Both the position numbers and the translations under genes were made by a program. Source: Brevibacterium permense (GTDB lineage: Bacteria > Actinomycetota > Actinomycetes > Actinomycetales > Brevibacteriaceae). Taken from it: a stretch of DNA of 64,000 nucleotides. Shown here one piece after another: positions 44,805 through 53,293 of the stretch (positions are counted from its first letter, which is position 1; each line of letters begins with the position of its first letter). The DNA is taken from contig NZ_QYCP01000094.1 of the NCBI RefSeq assembly GCF_025506275.1, forward strand, positions 186,001-250,000, read 5' to 3'. Under the pieces are notes generated by a model. The model had not been told where the DNA came from. It made no database searches and saw only the letters and a list, made by a program, of their open reading frames with translations.

Positions 44805-46046
44805 TCAGATCACCCCGTTGCGGCGCAGTTCGCCGATCGCCTCGGCGTCCATTCCCAATTCGCCGAGGATGGACTCCGAATTCTGCCCGACAGCGGGGAT
44901 CGGATCCATCCGCTGCCCCACCCCGGACATCTCGACCGGGGGCGCGAGCATGGAGATCGGCCCGGCAGGCGTCTCGACGTCGTGCCAGCGGTGGCGTTCG
45001 GTCAGCTGCGGATGGTTCGCGATCTCGCTCATATCGCGCTGCCTCGAGTGGGCGACCGCGGCCGCCTCGAGCAGGGCGTCGCAGGATTCGCCGGTGAGCG
45101 CGGAGAAGGCTCTCTCGATGATCTCCTGGAGTTCGTGCCGGTGGGCGTAGCGGTGGGCCGCCCGGTCGAAGCGGTCGTCGGTGACCATATCGGGTCGGTC
45201 GAGGACTTGAGTGGCGAAGCGTTCCCATTCGCGTTCGTTCTGGATGGCGAGCATGATCTGGGTGCCGTCGCCGCAGGTGAAGGCCCCGTAAGGGGCGATG
45301 GCTGCGTGGGAGGTGCCGGCTCGGGTCGGGCGGGTGCCGCCGTAGCGGGTGAAGTAGAGCGGGTAGCCCATCCATTCGACGAGGGAGTCGAAGAGGCTCG
45401 TCGACAGCGTGGCGCCTTCGCCGGTGCGCTCCCGTTTGTAGAGAGCGGTGAGGATCCCGGAGTAGGTGTACATTCCCGCGGCGATGTCCGCCGTCGAGAT
45501 ACCCGTCTTGGCGGGGAACTCCTCTGTTCCGGTCACGGAGACCAGTCCTGCTTCGGCCTGCACAAGTGCATCGTAGGCCTTCGCATCCTTGTACGGCCCG
45601 TCCGTTCCGTATCCGGAGATCGACGCATGGATCAGTCGAGGGTTGATCGACCGGAGTGCGTCGGCGCCGAGGCCGAGTCTCTCTGCCGCGCCGGGGGCGA
45701 AGTTCTGGATGAAGACATCGGCCGAGGCGATGAGATCGTAAAGGATCTTGAGCCCATCGGGGCTCTTGAGATCGAGCGCCAGGCTCTCCTTGTTCCGGTT
45801 GATCCACACGAAGTGGCTTGAGAGTCCGTTGACGGTCGTGTCGTAACCGCGGGCGAAGTCACCGACACCGGGACGTTCGATCTTGATGACCCGGGCTCCG
45901 AGATCCGCCAGTTGGCGTGAGGCGAAGGGGGCAGCAACCGCCTGTTCGCAGCTGATGACGGTGATGCCGGTCAGCGGCAGATTCCGGTCGGTCGCGTCGT
46001 CCTGCCCCACGGGGCTCGGTACGGACGTCGGTGCAGCAGTGGCCAT
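44805..46046 (-). CDS. class III CoA-transferase (dicarboxylate CoA-transferase type)
   Basis: A 413-residue CaiB/BaiF enzyme: [50 protein letters not shown], and [12 protein letters not shown] with the predicted catalytic Asp159. Such enzymes include succinyl-CoA:mesaconate/citramalate/itaconate CoA-transferases. GGAGGG lies four bases before the ATG. It is the first gene of the six-gene minus-strand operon, where activation of an imported dicarboxylate would be expected. Divergent from GntR. Confidence 0.88.
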   Translation of the reverse strand: MATAAPTSVPSPVGQDDATDRNLPLTGITVISCEQAVAAPFASRQLADLGARVIKIERPGVGDFARGYDTTVNGLSSHFVWINRNKESLALDLKSPDGLKILYDLIASADVFIQNFAPGAAERLGLGADALRSINPRLIHASISGYGTDGPYKDAKAYDALVQAEAGLVSVTGTEEFPAKTGISTADIAAGMYTYSGILTALYKRERTGEGATLSTSLFDSLVEWMGYPLYFTRYGGTRPTRAGTSHAAIAPYGAFTCGDGTQIMLAIQNEREWERFATQVLDRPDMVTDDRFDRAAHRYAHRHELQEIIERAFSALTGESCDALLEAAAVAHSRQRDMSEIANHPQLTERHRWHDVETPAGPISMLAPPVEMSGVGQRMDPIPAVGQNSESILGELGMDAEAIGELRRNGVI

Positions 46047-46102
46047 CGGCCCTCCACGACGAGGTGTGAAACATTGACATCAACATCATACATATCTCAA
46101 CC

Positions 46103-46116
46103 GATAATGCATTATC
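46103..46116. promoter_or_regulatory. candidate GntR operator (site 1)
   Basis: GATAATGCATTATC is a perfect 14-base palindrome in the 115-base region between the CoA-transferase operon and the GntR gene. A related sequence (AATAATGCATTCTT, 11 of 14 positions) occurs before the TRAP transporter at 47023. The shared site links both units to one regulator, most simply the GntR protein encoded between them. Confidence 0.6.
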
Positions 46117-46161
46117 TGATCTCAGTCGACCCTTCAGCCTGTAGACTGAGGCCACCGAGAC

Positions 46162-46890
46162 ATGAAAAAGGCGCCCGCCGTCGGTGGGTGCATGAACGAA
46201 AGGCATCGGGTGGATCAGGAGTCGGCATCGACGAAGCGGGACGTCATCGTCCTCGGCCTCCGTCGCAAGATCCTCTCCCGCGAGCTCGATCGCGGCGAAC
46301 GACTGCGACAGGACCAGGTCGCCGAATGGTTCAACGCCTCCATCACCCCGGTCAGGGAGGCCCTGCGGATCCTCGAAGCCGAGGGACTCGTCACCTCCGA
46401 AGCCCACCGGGGCGTGCGCGTCGCCGGCGTCGACGTCGACCGCCTCAAGTCCCTCTTCGTCACCCGCAAGCTCACCGAGACCTTCGCCATCGCCCGCGCC
46501 ACCACGCGGATCTCCCGGCACGAGCTGCGGCAGGCCGAGCGTCTGCTCGAGGCGCTTGACGAGGCCAGCGCCGACGGTGATTCGCTGGGACGCAACACCC
46601 GCAACGAGGAATTCCACTTCTTCTTCTACGACCGCTGCGGAATGCCCGCGCTGCGCGACGACATCGCCGCACGCTGGCGAGCGTTCCCGTGGGACCTCAC
46701 CCTCGACAGCCCCGAGAGACTCGACCAGGTGCACGCCGAACATCAGTCGATCGTCGACGCCGTGCGTGACGTCGATCCGGACGCGGCGGCGCGCCACCTC
46801 GGCGATCACATCACGAACGGCTTTCTCCGCCTGGCCGAATCAACGACGGGTCATGCCGTCTCCGACCCCTTCGATTTCGACGCTGACTGA
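46162..46890 (+). CDS. GntR-family regulator with FCD domain
   Basis: A 242-residue regulator: winged helix near residues 24-86 (VLGLRRKILSRELDRGERL, FNASITPVREALRILEAEGL) and an FCD effector domain with metal-site residues in NEEFHFFFYD, HAEHQSI and RHLGDHI. FCD regulators often sense carboxylic acids. A second possible start is ATG 46192. It is divergent from the CoA-transferase operon and precedes the TRAP transporter; ATAATGCATT-type sites lie before both. Confidence 0.92.
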   Translation: MKKAPAVGGCMNERHRVDQESASTKRDVIVLGLRRKILSRELDRGERLRQDQVAEWFNASITPVREALRILEAEGLVTSEAHRGVRVAGVDVDRLKSLFVTRKLTETFAIARATTRISRHELRQAERLLEALDEASADGDSLGRNTRNEEFHFFFYDRCGMPALRDDIAARWRAFPWDLTLDSPERLDQVHAEHQSIVDAVRDVDPDAAARHLGDHITNGFLRLAESTTGHAVSDPFDFDAD

Positions 46891-47216
46891 AGCGACCTCG
46901 ACGCGAGCTGACGGCTTCGGCACGGGTTGAACACGCTGCTCCCCCTGCGGTCCGGTCGCTCGCGCCCGCGCTATCGACTGCAGATCCACCCCAGAACTCG
47001 CCCGTGAACCGATCTGCCAACAAATAATGCATTCTTTGTAGGATCATATTGGAAATCAGCGAAAAGTCCTCTAGGCTCGTGAACGGTCGATCGAGAACAT
47101 GACTCGGCACGAGCTCTCCGCCCGGCAATGATCAGCCGTCGAAGCGGTCGGGCTCGCCTGTCCGCACACGCGTTCCCGATCGGCATCGCCCCTGGCCAAC
47201 CTGACTGGAGCTGACG
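46891..47216 (+). promoter_or_regulatory. regulatory region of the TRAP transporter
   Basis: A 326-base stretch without a gene. Its second half is AT-rich and holds AATAATGCATTCTT at 47023-47036, similar to the palindrome before the CoA-transferase operon. The promoter of the TRAP operon is expected just downstream of this, but I see no strong consensus hexamers. Nothing else was recognised. Confidence 0.5.
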
Positions 47217-48260
47217 ATGACGTCAATGAGACGACCGAGATGGAAGCCGCTGATCGCGGGCCTCTCGATAAGCCTCCTGCTGCTGAGCGGATGCAATCCC
47301 GCCCGCAGCGGAGATCAACAGAAATTCGAACTGCGCTTCGCCCATGTCACCTCGGTGGGCACACCGAAGGGATTGGCCGCCGACTTCTTCGCCGAACAGG
47401 TCGAGAAGAAGTCCGGCGGCCGCATCGAGGTCGAGGTGTTCCCGAACTCGGAACTCTACGGCGACAAGGACGAGATGCAGGCCATCCAGTCCAATGCCGT
47501 CCAAGTTCTGGCTCCCGCGAGCGCGAAGTTCACGACGATCGCACCGAGCCTGCAGGTTCTCGACCTGCCGTTCATCTTCGACGATCCGGACGAGATTCCA
47601 GAGGTCGCCAGTCCTGATACGGAGATCGGCAAGGCGATCTACGCGAACCCCGATCTGGAAGCCAATGGGCTCAAGGTCCTCGGTTTGTGGGACTCGGGGA
47701 TGAAGCAGATCCACTCCAACAACAAGACGCTGAAGCCCCAGGACATGAAGGGCAAGAAGTACCGCATCCAGCCCTCGGACGTGCTGCGCACCCAGTTCGA
47801 GACCTGGGGTGGCATTCCGACTCCGCTCGCGTTCGCCGAGGTCTACAGCGGGCTGCAGCAGGGACTCATCGACGGTGGTGAGAACACCTACTCGAATATC
47901 CAGTCGCAGAACATGCACACCGTCCAGAAGTACGTGACCGAGCTCGATCACGGCTACATCGGCTACATCCTCACAGTGAACAAGCGCTGGTACGACGAGC
48001 TGCCGGACGATCTGCAGTCCGCAGTGGACGAGGCTGCCGATGAGGCCAGCGAGTTCAACCGCAAAGAGGCTCAGAAGGTCAACGAAGAGTCGAAGAGGAC
48101 CATCGAGGAATCCGGCGGCACCGAGATCGTCATCCCGAGCAAGGAGGAGCGCCAAGCGTTCAAGGACATGGTCGTGCCTTCCGAATACGAGAAGTACCGC
48201 GACGTCATCGGTCCTGAGGTCGTCGACGAGCTGCTCGAACGCAACGCGGAGAGGGGCTGA
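47217..48260 (+). CDS. dctP: TRAP transporter solute-binding lipoprotein (DctP type)
   Basis: A 347-residue exported binding protein. The N-terminus has a lipoprotein signal (basic start, hydrophobic stretch, LLSGC with lipidated Cys26). The body shows DctP features: LRFAHVTSVGTPKGLAADFF, GDKDEMQAIQSNAVQVL, YRIQPSDVLRTQFETWGG (Arg for the substrate carboxylate) and FAEVYSGLQQGLIDGGENTY. It captures an organic acid, probably the dicarboxylate degraded by the adjacent minus-strand operon, and delivers it to DctQM. Confidence 0.92.
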   Translation: MTSMRRPRWKPLIAGLSISLLLLSGCNPARSGDQQKFELRFAHVTSVGTPKGLAADFFAEQVEKKSGGRIEVEVFPNSELYGDKDEMQAIQSNAVQVLAPASAKFTTIAPSLQVLDLPFIFDDPDEIPEVASPDTEIGKAIYANPDLEANGLKVLGLWDSGMKQIHSNNKTLKPQDMKGKKYRIQPSDVLRTQFETWGGIPTPLAFAEVYSGLQQGLIDGGENTYSNIQSQNMHTVQKYVTELDHGYIGYILTVNKRWYDELPDDLQSAVDEAADEASEFNRKEAQKVNEESKRTIEESGGTEIVIPSKEERQAFKDMVVPSEYEKYRDVIGPEVVDELLERNAERG

Positions 48261-48262
48261 AC

Positions 48263-48943
48263 ATGAAGATCATCGACACGTACCTCAGCCGGGTCGAGAA
48301 CGTCCTCGCCGGTGGTTGCCTCATCGCGGCCACCGCTTTGGCGGTCTTCGCCGTGCTGCTGCGCAATATCACCGGTGACGTCCTCTTCTGGTCCGAAGAA
48401 GCAGTCATCTATCTCATCATCTTCTCGACGTTCTTCGGCGCGGTGGTCACCCTGCGTCACAACGAGCACGTGGCCGTCGATATCATGCCGGCTCTGCTCA
48501 AGGGCAGGGCGAAGAAGTTCTTCGTCGTCCTCGGCGGACTGGCCACTCTGGTCTACGCGGGCTTCATCGCCTACCTGTCCTGGGCGCTCATCACCGAACC
48601 GTTCTCGCGGACGACGATCACCCCGGCGCTCAAGCTGCCGCTGTGGGTCGTCGAGCTCTCGCTGGCCGTGGGCATGACGCTGTTCTTCATCCGCGCGGTG
48701 GAGATGACGGTCCGGGCCCTGCGCACTCCTGCGACGGAGCTCGACAAGGATGTCCTGGCCGAGGAGGCCGCCGCCGTCGGCATCGACGTCGAGGACATCG
48801 CGATCGTCGATGACGGACCCGACAACACAGGACGGCACGACAGTGCTGCCAGTCGAAGCGACCACGCGAACCGCGCGGACAAGGACAACGGGAGCGACCG
48901 CCTCGGCGATGGCGGGACCGACGAGAAGGGAGGCGATCGCTGA
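48263..48943 (+). CDS. dctQ: TRAP transporter small permease (DctQ type)
   Basis: A 226-residue protein with four hydrophobic segments in the first 155 residues, including the RNITGDVLFWSEEAVIYLII motif of DctQ. The last 70 residues form a polar, Asp-rich tail (VEDIAIVDDGPDN onward) not needed for the family fold. It begins two bases after dctP and its stop overlaps the dctM start. Confidence 0.9.
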   Translation: MKIIDTYLSRVENVLAGGCLIAATALAVFAVLLRNITGDVLFWSEEAVIYLIIFSTFFGAVVTLRHNEHVAVDIMPALLKGRAKKFFVVLGGLATLVYAGFIAYLSWALITEPFSRTTITPALKLPLWVVELSLAVGMTLFFIRAVEMTVRALRTPATELDKDVLAEEAAAVGIDVEDIAIVDDGPDNTGRHDSAASRSDHANRADKDNGSDRLGDGGTDEKGGDR

Positions 48944-50226
48944 TGTTCGAAGCCACCATCGTCCTCGTCGTCGTCCTCATCGCTCTGCTCGTCACCTCGG
49001 CGCCGATTGCGGTCGCCTTGGGCTTGACCAGCCTCGTCTACTTCTACTACTTCACGCTCATTCCGATGACTCAGGTCTCGGAACGGCTATTCAACGCGCT
49101 CAATTCGTTCCCGCTCATGGCGATTCCGTTCTTCATCCTCGCGGCGAACATCATGTCCCGCGGTGGGATCTCGAGGCGGCTGACCGACTTCGGTGCGGCC
49201 ATGGTCGGGCACCTGCGCGGCGGTATGGCGATCACCACTGTGCTGGCATGCATGTTCTTCGCCGCGGTCTCCGGTTCCTCGCCGGCTACGGTCGTCGCGG
49301 TCGGTGCGCTGATGATCCCGGCGATGGTGAAGAACGGGTACCCGAAGGAGTTCTCCACGGGACTCGTGGCCACCTCGGGATCGTTGGGGATCCTCATCCC
49401 GCCGTCGATTCCGCTCATCGTCTTCGGCATCGCCACCGAGCAGAACATCGGCGACCTGTTCCTCGCAGGCGTCCTGCCGGGCATCCTCGCCGGTGTGATG
49501 CTGTTGGGCATGGCCGTCTTCGTCGCGTGGAAGAAGGGCTACGGTCACGCCGGGGTCGGTTTCCGGATGTCGAGCAAGGACAAGCTCAAGGCGTTCCGGG
49601 ATGCGATCCTCGCCCTGGCCCTGCCGTTCCTCGTCCTCGGCGGCATCTACTCCGGCTGGTTCACCCCCACCGAGGCGGCCGCCGTGGCCGTCGCCTATTC
49701 GCTGGTCGTGTCGCTGCTCATCTACCGCGAAATCAAGTTCTCGCAGCTGTGGGAGGTCACGCTTGCGTCGGTGAAGACCTCGGCGATGGTCATGTTCATC
49801 ATCGCCAACGGCATCCTGTTCACCTTCGTGCTCGCCAGTGAGCGGATTCCGGGACAGATCTCGACGACGATCGCCGCGTGGGACCTGCAACCGTGGCAGT
49901 TCCTCATCCTCGTCAACATCCTGCTGCTGTTCGTCGGCTGCGTGATGGAGACGTCCTCGGCGATCCTCATCCTCGCCCCGATCCTGCTGCCGATCGCTAT
50001 GGAGTTGGGCATCGACCCGATCCACTTCGGCATCATCGTGGTGATGAACCTCGAGATCGGCATGATCACGCCACCCCTGGGACTCAACCTGTTCGTCGCC
50101 TCCGGCATGTCGGGCATGAGCGTCGTCGGAGTCGCGAAGGCCGCCTTGCCGAGTGCGCTGGTGCTGTTGGCGGCGCTCGCGCTGGTCACGTTCGTACCGT
50201 TCTTCGCGACGGCGTTCGTGGGGTGA
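48943..50226 (+). CDS. dctM: TRAP transporter large permease (DctM type)
   Basis: A 427-residue membrane protein with about twelve hydrophobic segments and DctM motifs FPLMAIPFFILAANIM, AAVSGSSPATVVAVG, GSLGILIPPSIPLIVFG and NLEIGMITPPLGLNLFV. It forms the sodium-driven channel of the TRAP system with DctQ. The gene overlaps dctQ by one base and is followed by a hairpin terminator. Confidence 0.93.
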   Translation: MFEATIVLVVVLIALLVTSAPIAVALGLTSLVYFYYFTLIPMTQVSERLFNALNSFPLMAIPFFILAANIMSRGGISRRLTDFGAAMVGHLRGGMAITTVLACMFFAAVSGSSPATVVAVGALMIPAMVKNGYPKEFSTGLVATSGSLGILIPPSIPLIVFGIATEQNIGDLFLAGVLPGILAGVMLLGMAVFVAWKKGYGHAGVGFRMSSKDKLKAFRDAILALALPFLVLGGIYSGWFTPTEAAAVAVAYSLVVSLLIYREIKFSQLWEVTLASVKTSAMVMFIIANGILFTFVLASERIPGQISTTIAAWDLQPWQFLILVNILLLFVGCVMETSSAILILAPILLPIAMELGIDPIHFGIIVVMNLEIGMITPPLGLNLFVASGMSGMSVVGVAKAALPSALVLLAALALVTFVPFFATAFVG

Positions 50227-50262
50227 TGTCCGGCGTGCACTGACGCATTGCAGTCGCTTCGG

Positions 50263-50296
50263 GTGGGACAGTTCTTCGAGAAGGAGGCTGTCCCAC
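50263..50296 (+). terminator. hairpin after dctM
   Basis: GTGGGACAG (50263-50271) pairs perfectly with CTGTCCCAC (50288-50296) around a 16-base loop. It lies between the convergent dctM and Nramp-like genes and can serve both strands. No U-tract follows, as is common in actinobacteria. Confidence 0.6.
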
Positions 50297-50357
50297 TCGT
50301 CTGCCGCCGAGCCGAGAGTGTCTATCTCTGACCTGGTGCCTCAGCGGTCGACTTGCT

Positions 50358-51665
50358 TCACCCGATGAACCCCATCACCGACTCCTTGACCTGCAGTGCG
50401 GCGAGGAACCCGAACAGTGCCAGGCACACGGCCAACAGCACGTTCGACCACTTCGTATTGCGCAGCTGAGCCGGAACGGAGGAACGGTTGAGGATGACGA
50501 GCAGCGCGAGCGCGAGCACCGGCAAGATGAACGCGCTGATCGCCGCGTAGACGAGCACGAGGGTGACGGGTTTGCCGAGGCTCATGATGACCACTGTCGC
50601 GACCGAGAGGTAGACAAGGACCCCGCGGAACTCGATCGACTTCGCCGACATCTCATGGGCAGGTTCGTCCTGATGCGGGTAGCGGCGAAGCACGCGCAGG
50701 CAGTCGGCGGTGACGTATGCGATGCCGGAGAATCCACCGAGCACGCTCGTGTACACCACCGCGAGGAAGCTGATGAGGAAGACGAGCCGCCCGGTCTCAC
50801 CGATCCGCCCGACGAGGTCATCGGCGATGGCGAACAGCGCATCGTTGTCCGAGATCGCGAAGCCCTGCCCGTAGAGGATGAAGGCACCCACGGCGCTCAT
50901 CGCCACAGCGAAGACGAAGACGAGTCCATAGCTGATGAACAGGTCGAGGCGGACGACGGGCTTCCAATCAGGCGTCCGCCACGCCTTCTCGCGGATCCAG
51001 AATGAGTAGGCGAGGATGCCGGTCGCTCCCCCGACCCCGCCGATGAGCGACATCACCGTGATGATCGAGGAGTTCGGGAACGTCGGCACAACCGTCGCCG
51101 CGGCGACCTCCTGCGCGTCCTGGCCCTGGAACACCGAGATCGCCAGAGCGAGGATGCCGAAGAACATGATGATTCCGAAGCCCATCATGGCCTTCTCCAC
51201 GATCCCGTACCGGCCGATGCCGACAAGCACTGCAGCAGAGAGCAGCACGACGATCGCGGTCGGCCAGAACGGCAGAACGGGGAAGATCGCCTGCAGGATC
51301 GTCGTCGTCACCGCGATGACGCCGGCCCCGAAGAACAGCCCGACGAGCAGCTCCGCGATGAGGAACAGCACCGGGAAGGTCCGCCCGCCGAACCGGGTGA
51401 GGTGGGAGATCAAAGAGCGGTCACCGCTCATCTGCAGCCGCGCGACCGCCTCGGAGAGGACGAACTTGAGGATGATGCCGACCGTGAACACCCAGATGAG
51501 CGCGAGTCCGTATTCCGCTCCGGAGTTCATCGTCGTGATCATGTCCGAGGCACCGACGCTCGCGAGTGCCAGAACGATCCCCGGACCGATGAGGCGGAGC
51601 CGTCCGGTCAGTGATTTCGGCGCCGAGGCGGCGTTCTTCGTCTGCGACGTCATATCGGCGGACAT
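50358..51665 (-). CDS. Nramp-related transporter lacking the canonical metal motifs
   Basis: About 435 residues and eleven hydrophobic segments with an Nramp fold: GPGIVLALASVGASDMITTM in segment 1 and IGGVGGATGILAYSFWIREK in segment 6. The metal-binding DPGN and MPH motifs of Nramp manganese/iron transporters are replaced, as in Nramp-related magnesium transporters and other divergent members. The start at 51665 uses AAGGAG about twelve bases upstream; a GTG at 51686 overlaps that site. The transported ion or solute is therefore uncertain. Confidence 0.75.
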   Translation of the reverse strand: MSADMTSQTKNAASAPKSLTGRLRLIGPGIVLALASVGASDMITTMNSGAEYGLALIWVFTVGIILKFVLSEAVARLQMSGDRSLISHLTRFGGRTFPVLFLIAELLVGLFFGAGVIAVTTTILQAIFPVLPFWPTAIVVLLSAAVLVGIGRYGIVEKAMMGFGIIMFFGILALAISVFQGQDAQEVAAATVVPTFPNSSIITVMSLIGGVGGATGILAYSFWIREKAWRTPDWKPVVRLDLFISYGLVFVFAVAMSAVGAFILYGQGFAISDNDALFAIADDLVGRIGETGRLVFLISFLAVVYTSVLGGFSGIAYVTADCLRVLRRYPHQDEPAHEMSAKSIEFRGVLVYLSVATVVIMSLGKPVTLVLVYAAISAFILPVLALALLVILNRSSVPAQLRNTKWSNVLLAVCLALFGFLAALQVKESVMGFIG

Positions 51666-51879
51666 AGGCGGGATGGGCTCCTTCACGTAGGTACGTCGAC
51701 GACGTCACCGGAATCGTTCGCTCGGGACGTCGTTCGCTCAGGAGAGTATGGCCGAAGTTATCGAATCGCGGGACGGAAGTCTCAGCACCCGGGAAGCACC
51801 TCTGTCGCAGCGCTCGTCACCGCCTGCTCAAGGTCCATTCTAGTCGCCGATGCTGAAGCCGATCCGCAGTCTTCGGGCG

Positions 51880-51885
51880 TATATT
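51880..51885 (+). promoter_or_regulatory. predicted -10 element for leaderless arr
   Basis: TATATT ends seven bases before the ATG at 51893 and no ribosome site is present. Transcription would start at or next to the ATG, giving a leaderless mRNA, a common arrangement in actinobacteria. No good -35 hexamer was found. Confidence 0.45.
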
Positions 51886-51892
51886 CGACGCC

Positions 51893-52306
51893 ATGGCTGC
51901 AGCACTCGATGAGGGACCCTTCTTCCACGGCACCCGTGCCGAACTCGAACCCGGAGACCTGCTGACTGCGGGCTTCGCCTCGAACTACCGCCCCGAAGTG
52001 ACGATGAACCATATCTACTTCACGGCCCTGCCCGACGGAGCAGGATTGGCCGCCGAAGTGGCGGCCCTCAACTCCGGATCACCGCACGTCTACGAGGTCG
52101 AACCGCTCGGCGACTTCGTCGATGATCCGAACGTCACGGACAAGAAGTTCCCCGGCAACCCCACCCGCTCCTACCGCAGCACCGAGCCTCTGCGCATCGT
52201 CCGCGAGGTCACCGATTGGAAACGACTGAGCGAGACGGACCTGCAGATGTGGCGCGAGCGCCTCGCCGCCATCCGCGAGGACGACACCAAGGAGATCATC
52301 AACTGA
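51893..52306 (+). CDS. arr: rifamycin ADP-ribosyltransferase (Arr)
   Basis: A 137-residue protein of normal Arr length that transfers ADP-ribose from NAD to rifamycins and inactivates them. GPFFHGTRAELEPGDLL, NHIYFTALPDGAGLAAE, VDDPNVTDKKFPGNPTRSYR and EPLRIVREVTDW are clear Arr motifs. His12, Tyr42 and Asp77 have the same spacing as the active-site His19, Tyr49 and Asp84 of the mycobacterial enzyme. No mobile element or integron is nearby, so it appears to be an intrinsic chromosomal gene. Confidence 0.93.
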   Translation: MAAALDEGPFFHGTRAELEPGDLLTAGFASNYRPEVTMNHIYFTALPDGAGLAAEVAALNSGSPHVYEVEPLGDFVDDPNVTDKKFPGNPTRSYRSTEPLRIVREVTDWKRLSETDLQMWRERLAAIREDDTKEIIN

Positions 52307-52360
52307 CACACTGACCGATCTCCGCTTCAGCACAGCACTTCCCACCGCGCCGGTGAGGAC

Positions 52361-52843
52361 TCAGCCCTGCTCTGCTCCGAACACAGGATGATCGCTGGCG
52401 ATCGAAATCCGGTTGAACGCGTTGATGAGGATGGTCGACCACTCGACCGCAGAGATCTGCTCGGTCGTCAGATGCTGAGCCACCTCGGCGGCGATCGCAT
52501 CCCGATCCTCGGCCTTGTCCAGCACTGTCAGTGACTCTGCCAGGGTCAGCGCCGCGAACTCCTGATCGGTGAAGATCTCGGCCTCATGCCAGCTCGGCAG
52601 CACATCGAGTTTGAGCTGGGAGACCCCGGCCTTCCGGGCAGCCGGGGCATGGATGCTCAGGCAGGTACGGCATCCGTTGATCTGCGATACACGCGTGTTG
52701 ACGAGCTCGATGAGCGCGTCATCGAGGCCGGCGGCACGTGAGGCTTTCCGCGAACTCGCCGCCGCCTGGGCCAGCGCCTTGTAGTTCTCGGGGTGGATCT
52801 TGTCGATGAAAGGTCGGCTGGCGTTGCTCATTCCCTCACTCAC
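52361..52843 (-). CDS. carboxymuconolactone decarboxylase/AhpD-like protein
   Basis: A 160-residue AhpD-fold protein. Cys58 and Cys61 (NGCRTCLSIH) with His65 form the redox motif used by alkylhydroperoxidase D-type proteins; TLAESLTVL and NAFNRISIAS are conserved. It overlaps the GNAT gene by four bases and is the last gene of the MarR operon. A role in thiol-dependent detoxification of peroxides or electrophiles is likely. Start is GTG 52843 or ATG 52831. Confidence 0.88.
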   Translation of the reverse strand: MSEGMSNASRPFIDKIHPENYKALAQAAASSRKASRAAGLDDALIELVNTRVSQINGCRTCLSIHAPAARKAGVSQLKLDVLPSWHEAEIFTDQEFAALTLAESLTVLDKAEDRDAIAAEVAQHLTTEQISAVEWSTILINAFNRISIASDHPVFGAEQG

Positions 52844-53214
52844 GCCTGTCGCTTGACGATGTCGATGTCGGCACCCGTGGCATTGCGGAACTTACCGCCC
52901 TGCGCGGCATAGTCATCGCCGGACTCCTTCAGCTTCTTGACGAAGAGCGGGCAGACGGGAACGACCGTGATCCCGCGCTCACGAGAATCATCGAGGGCCT
53001 CGGCGACGAGGAACTTCGACAGTCCGCGGCCGCCGAACTGCTCGTCGACGACCGTGTGAAAGAAGATGCGTTCGGTCTCCGCGTCGGGGCCGGGCAGGTA
53101 ATAGGCACTCCCGGCGACAGTCCCATCGGCCACGGCGATCTCATAGGCCTGCGTTGATTCGTTCAGTGAGACCGTGACTTCGGCCCCGGTCTTGTCTTCG
53201 AATGTCTTCGGCAT
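52840..53214 (-). CDS. GNAT-like acyltransferase (YjdJ/COG2388 type)
   Basis: A 124-residue protein with the small GNAT-like fold: YEIAVADGTVAGSAYYLP, FFHTVVDEQFGGRGLSKFLV (the acetyl-CoA-binding loop) and VVPVCPLFVKKL, characteristic of the single-domain YjdJ/Gtl family. The start at 53214 has GAAAGGG eight bases upstream; the longer frame is a shadow. It sits between pirin and AhpD-like genes in the MarR operon. Substrate unknown. Confidence 0.85.
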   Translation of the reverse strand: MPKTFEDKTGAEVTVSLNESTQAYEIAVADGTVAGSAYYLPGPDAETERIFFHTVVDEQFGGRGLSKFLVAEALDDSRERGITVVPVCPLFVKKLKESGDDYAAQGGKFRNATGADIDIVKRQA

Positions 53215-53293
53215 TGGTGCAACCCTTTCGCTCAGGACCGATGGTCCGGTTTTCAGTACAGGAGATTTCCGGTTCGGAGGTATTCCCCGAGCC

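Noticed and set aside
44800..45807. Upstream extension giving a 918-residue fumarase
   Set aside because: It overlaps the CoA-transferase gene in another frame and has shadow-like composition; start 44799 gives the family length.
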